A DNA stretch of 13,224 bases from Deltaproteobacteria bacterium (GCA_030627405.1 DAOUSD010000022.1:1-13224); one strand, 5' to 3'. Positions 6,001 through 13,046 are shown, numbered from the stretch's first letter. Notes: a model not told the origin generated them from the letters alone. Numbers and translations: made by a program.

Positions 6001-7210
6001 TCTTAAAAAGGATAGGGATGATGAGCTTTTTGTAATTGAAGATATTGTTCGTGAACAATTAGAGAAGTTGCTTGTCGGCAAAAAATGCAAATCACTCTTG
6101 AAAAAAGGCAAGAAAGTATTGATTGTAAAGGACAGCGAAATTGATTCAAATATTCTTGCCGGGATTCCCGTGGCTCACCTTGAAGGAATTGTTCTGAGTG
6201 ATTCCGGAGTGACTGAAAAGGTGCATGATATCCTTGGACAATACAGGGAACAACGTGAGCGTTGCAGAATGGTGTTTGAGCGGCAAATGAGCAGATACGA
6301 AAAGGGCGATGATCTTCTTCCGGGTGTAATTAAGCTGGTTAAGGTTTATGTGGCCATGAAGCGTAAGCTTTCAGTTGGTGATAAAATGGCGGGTCGTCAT
6401 GGTAATAAGGGCGTTGTTTCCAGGATTCTTCCGCTGGAAGATCTGCCGTATTTTGAAGATGGTACGACGGTTGATATGGTTCTTAATCCTTTGGGTGTGC
6501 CTTCGAGGATGAACGTAGGGCAAATTCTGGAAGTTCATTTAGGTTGTGCTGCAAAAGGCCTTGGCGATCAGATTAAGACTTTGCTTGAAGAGCAAAAGTT
6601 TAAAGATCTGCGAGACAAGATGAAGCGGATATTCAATGATTCGTCAATTCAGGACATGATTGATAAAATGGGTGATAAAGAGCTTTATGATTTTGCAGAT
6701 AATTATAGAGAAGGAGTTCACATGGCAACACCGGTTTTTGATGGAGCCAGGGAGGATGAAATCAAAGCTCTTCTGTCTGAAGCAGGGCTTAGTGTGTCCG
6801 CACAGACTACGTTATATGACGGGCGTACAGGAGAGTCTTTCAAAGAAAAAATTGCGGTTGGTACAATGTATATGTTGAAGCTTCATCATCTTGTTGATGA
6901 TAAGATACATGCTCGATCAATTGGTCCTTATTCACTTGTAACCCAGCAACCTCTCGGAGGAAAGGCTCAGTTTGGAGGTCAGCGTCTTGGGGAGATGGAA
7001 GTTTGGGCTATGGAGGCTTATGGAGCGGCTTATGCTCTGCAAGAGTTTATAACGGTAAAGTCGGATGATATGGCTGGAAGGACACGTATGTATGAAAAGA
7101 TTGTAAAGGGTCAAAACCAGCTTGAACCGGGCATACCCGAGTCTTTCAAGGTTCTGACAAAGGAGTTGCAGAGTTTGGGTCTTGATATAATCCTCATGGA
7201 GAAGAATTAA
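3095..7210 (+). CDS. rpoB: DNA-directed RNA polymerase subunit beta
   Basis: The beta subunit forms one pincer of core RNA polymerase and much of the active-site wall. At 1371 residues it is slightly longer than E. coli RpoB (1342). The sequence keeps the N-terminal protrusion and lobe with a proteobacterial-type lobe insertion (about 235-345). The rifampicin-pocket segment FFGTSQLSQFMDQ (513-525) is followed by THKRRLSALGPGG with H534 and S539, all of the rifampicin-sensitive type. RVCPIETPEGPN-like ICPIETPEGPNIG follows. A second insertion resembling E. coli SI2 lies at about 960-1070. The active-site lysines in GDKMAGRHGNKG are K1097 and K1105, and the C-terminal clamp part GGKAQFGGQRLGEMEVWA comes near 1285-1305. 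The ATG has GGAGA four bases upstream. rpoC follows after 27 bases, so the two are co-transcribed. I saw no frameshift or missing motif. Confidence 0.98.
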   Translation: MSEKPLAAKRIRKNFSKIRKIVEIPDLIGMQRESFNRFLQMDISPEKRKDIGLQAVFGSVFPIKDFTGSASLEFVSYRFAEIKHSVEECIHRGMTYEIPVRITVRLVVYDLDRDTGVSNIRDIKEQEIYFGTIPMMTEKGTFIINGTERVVVSQLHRSSGVFFDHDKGKTHSSGKIIYTSRIIPVRGSWIDLEIDPKDIVYIRIDRRRKFPVTILFKALGYTTEDLLNYFYETEKIVVNRKRFYKRFNENFLVGQRASRDIKAPEKGDVIVKKGRMFTKASIRRLKSADMQLIPLNVEDILGKVFAHTINDPKSEKPVVKSNEVVDDEALSKLSDVGITEFDVLFIDGISSSHSIHKTLLLDKVETKEEALIEIYKRLRPGNPATPEVAQTFVDNLFFRPTYYDLSKVGRLKINLRLGIDAPIDLTVLTKEDILLTAKTLVKLKDTQGAVDDIDHLGNRRVRAVGELLENQYRIGLVRMERSIKERMSLQEVDALMPHDLVNPKPVSAVVKEFFGTSQLSQFMDQSNPLSETTHKRRLSALGPGGLTRERAGFEVRDVHPSHYGRICPIETPEGPNIGLIVSLSTYARVNEFGFIETPYSVIKNATITDEIKFLSAFEEREHPIAQANAPVDSKGEYINPLVTSRVAGEFMMVQKEDIELMDVSPNQLVSISASLIPFLENDDANRALMGSNMQRQAVPLLVNEAPLVGTGIERVVAKDSGVTIVAKRDGSVVDVDALRIVLRHDPDNMMDEGNGQQVEKNVTIYKLSKFIRSNQNTCFNHRPIVTKGQKVKAGDIIADGPATDKGELAVGKNITVAFMPWGGYNFEDSILVSEGLVKDGIYTSIHIEEFEVVARDTKLGKEDITRDIPNVGEEALRNLDESGIIRLGAEVCPGDILVGKITPKGETQFSPEEKLLRAIFGEKAADVKDTSLRVPPGVEGIVIDAKVFSRRGVEKDDRARLIENEEMAALKKDRDDELFVIEDIVREQLEKLLVGKKCKSLLKKGKKVLIVKDSEIDSNILAGIPVAHLEGIVLSDSGVTEKVHDILGQYREQRERCRMVFERQMSRYEKGDDLLPGVIKLVKVYVAMKRKLSVGDKMAGRHGNKGVVSRILPLEDLPYFEDGTTVDMVLNPLGVPSRMNVGQILEVHLGCAAKGLGDQIKTLLEEQKFKDLRDKMKRIFNDSSIQDMIDKMGDKELYDFADNYREGVHMATPVFDGAREDEIKALLSEAGLSVSAQTTLYDGRTGESFKEKIAVGTMYMLKLHHLVDDKIHARSIGPYSLVTQQPLGGKAQFGGQRLGEMEVWAMEAYGAAYALQEFITVKSDDMAGRTRMYEKIVKGQNQLEPGIPESFKVLTKELQSLGLDIILMEKN

Positions 7211-7237
7211 CGATCGGAAATTACGGAAGGGAGTAAA

Positions 7238-10200
7238 ATGGAAACTCTATATGATTTCTTCGCCAAGCCTATGGATCCAAGGCATTATAATGGTGTAAAG
7301 ATTGGATTGGCATCACCTGAGCAGATTCTAAAGTGGTCGCATGGGGAGATTAAAAAGCCGGAGACAATCAACTATCGAACCTTCAAACCAGAACGCGATG
7401 GACTTTTTTGCGCCAAAATTTTTGGTCCGACAAAGGACTATGAGTGCAATTGTGGTAAGTACAAGCGTATGAAGCACAGGGGAGTTATTTGTGAAAAATG
7501 CGGGGTTGAGGTTATTCAGTCAAAGGTCAGAAGGGAAAGGATGGCGCATATACAACTCGCTACACCTTGCGCCCATATATGGTTTTTGAAAAGTCTTCCA
7601 AGCAAGATTGGCAATTTGCTTGATATAACTCTAAAAAATATTGAAAAAGTATTATATTTTGACAGTTACATTGTAATTGATCCCAAGGATACCGATCTTA
7701 GCCGAGGTCAGCTTCTATCAGATGATAAATATTACGAGGCGCGCGAAGTATATGGTGATAAGTTTGAAGCCGGGATAGGAGCCGAAGCAGTTAAGAAATT
7801 ACTTGAGAGCATTGATCTTGATACTTTATACAAAGAACTTAGAGAGGATATCGGTTCAACAGGCTCAGTTGCAAAGCGTCAAAAACTATCTAAACGACTA
7901 AAGATAGTCGATGCTTTCAGACGTAGCGGATTAAATCCGGTTTGGATGATTATGGATGTTATTCCTGTTCTTCCCCCTGATTTGCGCCCATTGGTTCCTC
8001 TGGAAGGTGGCCGGTTCGCCACATCCGATCTAAACGATCTGTATCGTAGAGTAATTAACCGTAATAACCGGTTAAAACGTCTTATCGACTTAAATGCACC
8101 TGATATTATTGTTCGTAATGAAAAAAGAATGTTGCAGGAATCAGTTGACGTTCTTTTTGATAACGGCCGGCATGGCAGAGTTATTACCGGAACCAACAAG
8201 AGGCCTTTAAAATCGTTAAGTGATACATTGAAGGGCAAGCAGGGACGTTTTCGCCAAAATCTTCTTGGTAAAAGAGTGGATTATTCCGGTCGTACCGTTA
8301 TTACAGTTGGACCGAATCTCAGACTCCACCAGTGCGGTTTGCCGAAGAAAATGGCTCTAGAATTGTTCAAGCCTTTTGTTTATTATCGTCTTGAGCAGAA
8401 AGGGCTCGTTTCTACTGTAAAAAGCGCCAAGAAGATGGTGGAAAAAGGGACTCCGGATGTCTGGGATGCGCTGGATGAAGTGGTAAAAGAGTATCCGGTA
8501 ATGTTAAACCGTGCTCCTACACTTCATCGTTTAGGTATTCAGGCATTCGAGCCGATTCTTATTGAAGGCAAAGCCATACAGCTTCATCCTCTTGTTTGTA
8601 CGGCATTTAATGCTGACTTTGATGGTGATCAAATGGCTGTGCATATTCCTCTTTCTGTCGAAGCCCAGATAGAGTGCAGGATATTAATGCTTTCAAGCAA
8701 TAATATTCTTTCCCCGGCAAATGGGAGTCCAATTATTGTACCTAGCCAGGATATAGTCCTTGGTATATATTATATGACAAGAGAGCTCGAAGGAGTCAAA
8801 GGGGAAGGAAAAAAATTTGCCGGTCCGGAAGAAGTTCGTTCTGCGTACGATGCAGATGCCGTTGATCTCCATGCTAAAATTACTGTCCGTATTAATAAAA
8901 AGAGATTTGACACGACCGTTGGACGCATTCTGCTTTGGGAAATCCTTCCTAAGGATAACATCGTGTTAATGCGTCAGATCATGGTTTCTTCAGAAGAAGA
9001 GGCAAAAGCCGTTTATGATAAGCTGCAAAAGGGCGCAAGCTTTGTTGACATGGTACGTCAATATTCACAGAGCCTCGGCAAAAAGAATGAAGGTGTTCTT
9101 GGTTTGCTTAGAAAGGATGAGTTCAAGAGGATATATCAGGCAAAAGATGAAGATGTTAATACAGTATTTTCTCTTAAACAGGGGGAGACCAGTAATATAA
9201 TTTATTCTGATGACGCGTATCATATTTTTGAAATTGTAGAAAAGCAGCCTGAGATACCTTTTGATTCGCTCAACAAAGTAATGGATAAAAAAGCTCTACG
9301 TGAATTTATTGATTATGCTTACAGGCATCTAGGGCCAAAAGCTACTGTCATACTTTCCGACAGATTGAAGGATATCGGCTTCAAATATTCAACAGAAGGA
9401 GGCTTATCTATTTCAATTGATGCCATGATAATTCCTTCTGCAAAATGGGAAATTCTGAAGAGGGCTGAAAAACAGGTTGCTGAGATAAGCAGACAATATA
9501 TCGAGGGCCTTATTACTCAAGGTGAAAAATATAATAAAGTCGTTGATATATGGGCAAAAGCGACTGACGATGTTGCTGATGAGATGATGGAAGCCATGAA
9601 AATGGTTCCAGTAGTTAATAAAGAAGGCAAACCTGTTCTTGACGAGAAAAAAAAGCCTGTTTTAAGAGAAAGTTTTAATCCAATTTATATGATGGCGGAT
9701 TCGGGCTCCAGGGGCAGCAAAGATCAGATGCGCCAGCTTGCGGGTATGCGTGGTCTTATGGCAAAGCCATCAGGAGAAATCATAGAAACTCCGATAACTG
9801 CTAATTTCAGAGAGGGTCTTTCGGTGCTTCAATATTTTATTTCGACCCATGGTGCGAGAAAAGGCCTTGCTGACACTGCATTAAAGACAGCGAATTCAGG
9901 ATATCTTACCCGGCGACTTGCTGATGTCGCTCAGGACTGTGTGATTATGGAAACGGACTGTGGAACAATGATGGGCGTTGAGGTTGAATCTCTTGTGGAA
10001 GGCGGAGAGATTATCCAGCGTTTGGGAGAGCGTATTTTAGGACGTGTTGCGTCGGAAGATATACTTGATCCCTTCACAGATGAAGTGCTTGTAAAAGCTG
10101 GAGGAGATATAGATGAGGAGGCTGTAGAAAAGATTGAAGAAGCGGGTGTGACTATCGTCAAAATCAGATCCGTTCTTACATGCAAGACAAAACGTGGTGT

Positions 10201-11635
10201 TTGTGCCAGATGCTATGGCCGCGATCTTTCACATGGCGCAATAGTTGAAATAGGCCAGGCTGCCGGCATTTTAGCAGCTCAATCTATTGGTGAACCTGGA
10301 ACTCAGCTTACAATGCGTACATTTCATATTGGTGGAACAGCAAGCCGGAGAGTTGAACAGGCTGATATCAGAGCTCGAGTATATGGGACTGTAAGTTTTA
10401 TTGATTTGAATATAGTAGAAAATGCTGATAAAGAATTTATTGTTATGAACCGGCGTGGCGGTGAATTAGCCATTATTGGTGAAGCTGGACGAGAGAGAGA
10501 ACGGTTTCCCGTTATCTATGGCGCTCACATTGAAGTTAAAGACGGTCAAGAAGTTAAAGCTGGAGATCTTTTAGCGACGTGGGATCCATTTACGACACCA
10601 ATTATTACAGAGGTTGATGGAATTGTAAAATTTGGGGATATCATATCAGGCAAAACCATGCAGGAGAAAGTTGACCCTGCAACTGGAAAGTCAAGTCGCA
10701 CTATAATTGAATCAAAGAGTATTGATGAACGTCCAAGAATTTCTATAAAAGACAAACATGGAAAAACAGACAGACTTCCAGGCTCAAAGGGGGTGGCGCG
10801 ATACATGCTTCCATTGGGTGCTATTCTGCTTGTTGAAGAAGGTGATCATGTCCATGCCGGCGGCGTTATTGCAAAGCTTCCGCGTGCAACTACCAAGACC
10901 AAGGATATTACCGGCGGTCTTCCAAGAGTTGCTGAGCTTTTTGAGGTTCGCAAGCCAAAAGAAATAGCTGTGTTGAGTGAAATAGATGGATATGTTTCAA
11001 TTTCTAAGGCAACAAAAAAAGGTAAGCAGAAAATAACGGTTACTCCTGTTGATATTGGTGAAAAGAAGGAATATTTGATTCCACAGGGCAAGCATATAAA
11101 TGTTTATGAAGGAGATTATGTAAGGGCGGGCGAATCTATGATTAGTGGTTCAGCGATACCTCAGGATATATTGAATATCAAGGGAGATATTGCATTAGCT
11201 CGCTATATAGTTGATGAAGTTCAGGAAGTATACCGTTTGCAAGGCGTGAGGATAAATGACAAGCATATTGAGGTAATCGTAAGGCAGATGATGAGGCGTG
11301 TTAAGATCCTTGAAACCGGTGATACTGAATTTATTTATGAGGAGCAGGTAGATAAAGTAAGATTTGAGGATGCTAACAAGAAGGTGATTGAGAAAGGTGG
11401 CGAACCTGCTGTGGCGGAATCGCTTATTTTGGGAATTACCAGGGCTTCTCTCAGTACCGAAAGTTTTATCTCCGCCGCTTCGTTTCAAGAGACAACAAAA
11501 GTCCTCACAGATGCGAGCATTGCAGGGAAAGAGGATTATCTTTTGGGGCTTAAGGAAAATGTTATTATGGGTAGACTTATTCCAGCAGGTACCGGTTTGC
11601 CTTTATACAGTGATGTAGAAGTTGTCCCGACTTAA
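7238..11635 (+). CDS. rpoC: DNA-directed RNA polymerase subunit beta-prime with an inserted parvulin-like domain
   Basis: Beta-prime carries the catalytic Mg2+ site and the clamp of RNA polymerase. The 1465 residues are 58 more than E. coli. Zinc site 1 is C70, C72, C85, C88. The catalytic NADFDGDQM is at 458-466, with D460, D462 and D464. The bridge-helix region GARKGLADTALKTANSGYLTRRL follows near 870-895. Zinc site 2 is C901, C982, C989, C992. The trigger-loop segment QLTMRTFHIGG has H1030, and an SI3-like insertion with WDPFTTPIITEV lies inside the trigger loop. The numbering equals E. coli up to the catalytic motif and is then shifted by about 87-94, because of an extra block at about 574-672 that reads as a parvulin fold (separate entry). 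GGAAGGGAG lies just before the ATG. The stop codon coincides with the first bases of a dispersed repeat (11633-11678). Confidence 0.98.
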   Translation: METLYDFFAKPMDPRHYNGVKIGLASPEQILKWSHGEIKKPETINYRTFKPERDGLFCAKIFGPTKDYECNCGKYKRMKHRGVICEKCGVEVIQSKVRRERMAHIQLATPCAHIWFLKSLPSKIGNLLDITLKNIEKVLYFDSYIVIDPKDTDLSRGQLLSDDKYYEAREVYGDKFEAGIGAEAVKKLLESIDLDTLYKELREDIGSTGSVAKRQKLSKRLKIVDAFRRSGLNPVWMIMDVIPVLPPDLRPLVPLEGGRFATSDLNDLYRRVINRNNRLKRLIDLNAPDIIVRNEKRMLQESVDVLFDNGRHGRVITGTNKRPLKSLSDTLKGKQGRFRQNLLGKRVDYSGRTVITVGPNLRLHQCGLPKKMALELFKPFVYYRLEQKGLVSTVKSAKKMVEKGTPDVWDALDEVVKEYPVMLNRAPTLHRLGIQAFEPILIEGKAIQLHPLVCTAFNADFDGDQMAVHIPLSVEAQIECRILMLSSNNILSPANGSPIIVPSQDIVLGIYYMTRELEGVKGEGKKFAGPEEVRSAYDADAVDLHAKITVRINKKRFDTTVGRILLWEILPKDNIVLMRQIMVSSEEEAKAVYDKLQKGASFVDMVRQYSQSLGKKNEGVLGLLRKDEFKRIYQAKDEDVNTVFSLKQGETSNIIYSDDAYHIFEIVEKQPEIPFDSLNKVMDKKALREFIDYAYRHLGPKATVILSDRLKDIGFKYSTEGGLSISIDAMIIPSAKWEILKRAEKQVAEISRQYIEGLITQGEKYNKVVDIWAKATDDVADEMMEAMKMVPVVNKEGKPVLDEKKKPVLRESFNPIYMMADSGSRGSKDQMRQLAGMRGLMAKPSGEIIETPITANFREGLSVLQYFISTHGARKGLADTALKTANSGYLTRRLADVAQDCVIMETDCGTMMGVEVESLVEGGEIIQRLGERILGRVASEDILDPFTDEVLVKAGGDIDEEAVEKIEEAGVTIVKIRSVLTCKTKRGVCARCYGRDLSHGAIVEIGQAAGILAAQSIGEPGTQLTMRTFHIGGTASRRVEQADIRARVYGTVSFIDLNIVENADKEFIVMNRRGGELAIIGEAGRERERFPVIYGAHIEVKDGQEVKAGDLLATWDPFTTPIITEVDGIVKFGDIISGKTMQEKVDPATGKSSRTIIESKSIDERPRISIKDKHGKTDRLPGSKGVARYMLPLGAILLVEEGDHVHAGGVIAKLPRATTKTKDITGGLPRVAELFEVRKPKEIAVLSEIDGYVSISKATKKGKQKITVTPVDIGEKKEYLIPQGKHINVYEGDYVRAGESMISGSAIPQDILNIKGDIALARYIVDEVQEVYRLQGVRINDKHIEVIVRQMMRRVKILETGDTEFIYEEQVDKVRFEDANKKVIEKGGEPAVAESLILGITRASLSTESFISAASFQETTKVLTDASIAGKEDYLLGLKENVIMGRLIPAGTGLPLYSDVEVVPT
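8957..9253 (+). other. Parvulin/PpiC-like domain inserted in RpoC (residues about 574-672)
   Basis: In E. coli beta-prime the segment TTVGRAILWMIVPKG runs directly into LPYSIVNQALGKKA. Here TTVGRILLWEILPKD (about 557-573) is followed by some 99 extra residues before IPFDSLNKVMDKKAL (673 on). The extra block has the order of a parvulin: a first strand QIMVSSEEEAKAVYDKLQKG (580-599) in place of HILV..EEEA..L..L..G, then SFVDMVRQYSQS (601-612), KKNEGVLGLLRKDEF (615-629) in place of K.GGDLGWF..GEM, then VFSLKQGETSNIIYSDDAYHIFEI (643-666) in place of AF.LK.GE.S.PV.T.FGYHII.V. The first active-site His is Q580, the GG is EG, and GYH is AYH with H662 kept. It is probably folded but a poor isomerase. 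The domain call rests on motif reading. Confidence 0.78.
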
Positions 11636-11678
11636 GGGCTCGGTCAAAAATAACCCGGCATTTTTGCATCCCAACTTT
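11633..11678 (+). repeat. Dispersed repeat abutting the rpoC stop codon
   Basis: Starting at the rpoC stop codon, TAAGGGCTCGGTCAAAAA also occurs at 1744-1761 in the L10 leader. The stretch 11635-11678, including GCATTTTTGCATCCCAA (11658-11674), matches the reverse complement of 1772-1815 at 37 of 44 positions. This is one arm plus the loop of the leader palindrome; the closing arm is absent here. It has no T-run of its own and is not an obvious terminator. The repeat may have supplied the stop codon of rpoC (inference). Confidence 0.65.
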
Positions 11679-11715
11679 CCGCAGATTTTCGTCAAATAGA
11701 CTTGCTATTCTCTTC

Positions 11716-11902
11716 AAATTTGCAATCTGTGCGGTTAGCCATTAGCCGTTAGCATTGAAAATGGGTGGAAATGAGAGATTTTAGAGAACTTAAAGTATGG
11801 GAGAAAGCCCATTTTATCCAAAAGCTAATCGCTAATGGCTAAAAGCTAATCGCATAGGTCGCACTTTTTTGCTACGGAGATAATTTTCAGACAGACTCTA
11901 AT
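11716..11902 (+). mobile_element. Degenerate S23/IVS-like inverted-repeat element, copy 2
   Basis: The left arm GCGGTTAGCCATTAGC continued to 11753 has three TTAGC units; the right arm (11824-11853) has four and ends GCTAATCGC. The outer left flank AAATTTGC..CTGT (11716-11730) is the complement of the outer right flank of copy 1, which shows that the original repeat is longer than the TTAGC runs. The right side ends with TTTTCAGACAGACTCTAAT (11884-11902), 17 of 19 identical to 210-228. The enclosed frame (11771-11842) is a collapsed S23-type gene. The rpsL promoter starts 18 bases beyond the element, so the insertion left rpsL expression intact. Together with copy 1 it brackets the rplK-rpoC block. 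Confidence 0.7.
11771..11842 (+). pseudogene. Internally deleted four-helix-bundle (S23/IVS) gene remnant, 23 codons
   Basis: The frame reads MRDFRELKVWEKAH, a very typical start of S23/IVS four-helix-bundle proteins, and then passes directly to FIQKLIANG-stop, their C-terminal end. About 100 residues between are missing without loss of frame. It keeps more of the N-terminus and less of the C-terminus than copy 1 (47-136), so the two copies were deleted independently. GGTGGAA (11764-11770) precedes the ATG and would act as a ribosome-binding site. Not expected to give a functional protein. Confidence 0.75.
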
Positions 11903-11919
11903 TTTTTTACATAAAAAGC

Positions 11920-11948
11920 TTGACAATATTGTTCTATGCGGATAAAAA
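11920..11948 (+). promoter_or_regulatory. Sigma70-type promoter for rpsL-rpsG
   Basis: A perfect -35 box TTGACA (11920-11925) is followed after exactly 17 bases by TAAAAA (11943-11948), four of six matches to the -10 consensus. The expected start point is near 11955, giving a leader of about 60 bases before rpsL. TTGACAA (11920-11926) has an inverted partner TTGTCAA at 11957-11963, and AAAAAG..CTTTTT (11944-11958) lies between them, so a regulator site or leader hairpin is possible. TATATT at 11988-11993 is a further -10-like sequence without a good -35. Confidence 0.6.
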
Positions 11949-12016
11949 GATCCTTTTTGTCAACATGCGAAGCGCGTTTGCGGATACTATATTATAGAGG
12001 CCTTTAAGGGGAGAAT

Positions 12017-12388
12017 ATGCCGACCATTAACCAGTTAGTTAGAAAAGGCAGAAAGCGAATTAAAAAGAAGACCAATACTCCGGCTCTAAAGGGAGCTCCA
12101 CAAAAGAGGGGCGTGTGTACACGCGTATATACTTCAACACCCAAAAAGCCCAATTCCGCTTTGCGTAAAGTTGCAAGGGTCAGACTGACAACAGGGGCGG
12201 AGGTTACAGCTTATATCCCCGGCATTGGGCATAATCTTCAGGAACATTCGGTAGTTTTGGTTCGCGGAGGTCGTGTAAAGGATTTGCCCGGTGTAAGGTA
12301 TCATATTGTAAGAGGTATTCTTGATACACTGGGGGTCGAGGACCGTAAGCAGGGAAGATCAAAATACGGTGCGAAGAAGCCTAAATAG
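12017..12388 (+). CDS. rpsL: 30S ribosomal protein S12
   Basis: S12 sits at the decoding centre and the subunit interface and affects accuracy. The 123 residues are normal. The loop TPKKPNSALRKV (41-52) and the segment GRVKDLPGVRYH (85-96) are intact, with K43 and K88 of the streptomycin-sensitive type and D89, the residue methylthiolated by RimO in some bacteria. The C-terminus RSKYGAKKPK is typical. A short GGGGAG (12008-12013) precedes the ATG. It is the first gene of the str-type unit here, with its own promoter, and rpsG follows after 20 bases. Confidence 0.98.
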   Translation: MPTINQLVRKGRKRIKKKTNTPALKGAPQKRGVCTRVYTSTPKKPNSALRKVARVRLTTGAEVTAYIPGIGHNLQEHSVVLVRGGRVKDLPGVRYHIVRGILDTLGVEDRKQGRSKYGAKKPK

Positions 12389-12408
12389 TTTAATATGATG
12401 GTGAAGAT

Positions 12409-12879
12409 ATGCCAAGAAGAAGAGAAGTTCCTGAGAGAATAACTATACCTGATTCCAAGTATAGCAATAAGCTCATATCAAAATTCATAAAATCTATGAT
12501 GCGGGATGGAAAAAAGAGCATAGCTGAGAGAATGTTGTACGATGCACTTGATATCATTGAAAAAAAGACAAATGAACCTCCAGTCAAGATTTTTGAAAAG
12601 GCAATTGATAATGTTCGGCCGTTAATTGAAGTTAAGTCGCGACGTGTAGGTGGCTCAACTTATCAGGTTCCTACAGAAATTAGACCATCCCGTCGAACGG
12701 CTTTAGGTATTAGATGGATTATAGGTTTTGCACGCAAAAGACCTGAAAAGAGTATGGATAGAAAATTGGCCGGAGAGTTATTAGATGCCGCTAATAACAG
12801 AGGCGCTTCTGCCAAGAAAAGGGAAGATACGCATAAAATGGCTGATGCGAACAAAGCATTTGCTCATTATCGTTGGTAA
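12409..12879 (+). CDS. rpsG: 30S ribosomal protein S7
   Basis: S7 nucleates assembly of the 30S head by binding the 3' domain of 16S rRNA and lies near the E site. The 156 residues match the family. Marks are MPRRREVPER at the start, SKFIKSMMRDGKKSIAERMLYDAL (about 24-47), the beta-hairpin RRVGGSTYQVPTEIRPSRRTALGIRW (about 78-103) and the C-terminal DTHKMADANKAFAHYRW. The ribosome-binding site is weak: GGTGA at 12400-12404, close to the ATG, so translational coupling to rpsL is likely. In most bacteria fusA follows; here the next gene is tuf. Confidence 0.98.
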   Translation: MPRRREVPERITIPDSKYSNKLISKFIKSMMRDGKKSIAERMLYDALDIIEKKTNEPPVKIFEKAIDNVRPLIEVKSRRVGGSTYQVPTEIRPSRRTALGIRWIIGFARKRPEKSMDRKLAGELLDAANNRGASAKKREDTHKMADANKAFAHYRW

Positions 12880-12885
12880 CCCCAA

Positions 12886-12955
12886 TTAAGCGAAAGCCGA
12901 TGATACCCCATCTCCTGCGTCGCCAAGGTTTCGTAGTAGCTTAACGTGGGGCATC
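12886..12955. repeat. Interleaved inverted repeats after rpsG
   Basis: GATGATACCCCA (12899-12910) can pair with TGGGGCATC (12947-12955) with a 3-base bulge. TTAAGCGAAA (12886-12895) can pair with TTTC plus GCTTAA (12929-12944) with a 6-base insert. The two pairings are interleaved, so they form a pseudoknot or are alternatives. No T-run follows, so this is not a clear terminator. It could be a dispersed repeat or a structure in the rpsG-tuf mRNA; I cannot assign it. Confidence 0.4.
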
Positions 12956-13005
12956 CTCTACCTTCACTCAATCAGGGTAATGAAGTCATGAAAAATTGTT
13001 TATAG

Positions 13006-13046
13006 CTCAAAGTTTAATATAAATTATTCAAACCCTAAACTTTGAG
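13006..13046 (+). promoter_or_regulatory. Perfect 11-bp inverted repeat just upstream of tuf
   Basis: CTCAAAGTTTA (13006-13016) and TAAACTTTGAG (13036-13046) are perfectly complementary around a 19-base AT-rich loop. The stem ends eight bases before the AGGAGG ribosome-binding site of tuf (13055-13060). It could be an mRNA hairpin affecting tuf translation or stability, or an operator for a dimeric regulator. It has no terminator T-run. Confidence 0.5.

Noticed and set aside
8957..9253. The RpoC insertion as a separate peptidase, intein or mobile intron
   Set aside because: The frame runs through without splicing motifs, there are no intein blocks or homing endonuclease motifs, and both sides align to ordinary beta-prime.
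10340..10930. The trigger-loop insertion of RpoC as a novelty
   Set aside because: It corresponds to the SI3 insertion already known in proteobacterial beta-prime (WDPFTTPIITEV and surrounding repeats).
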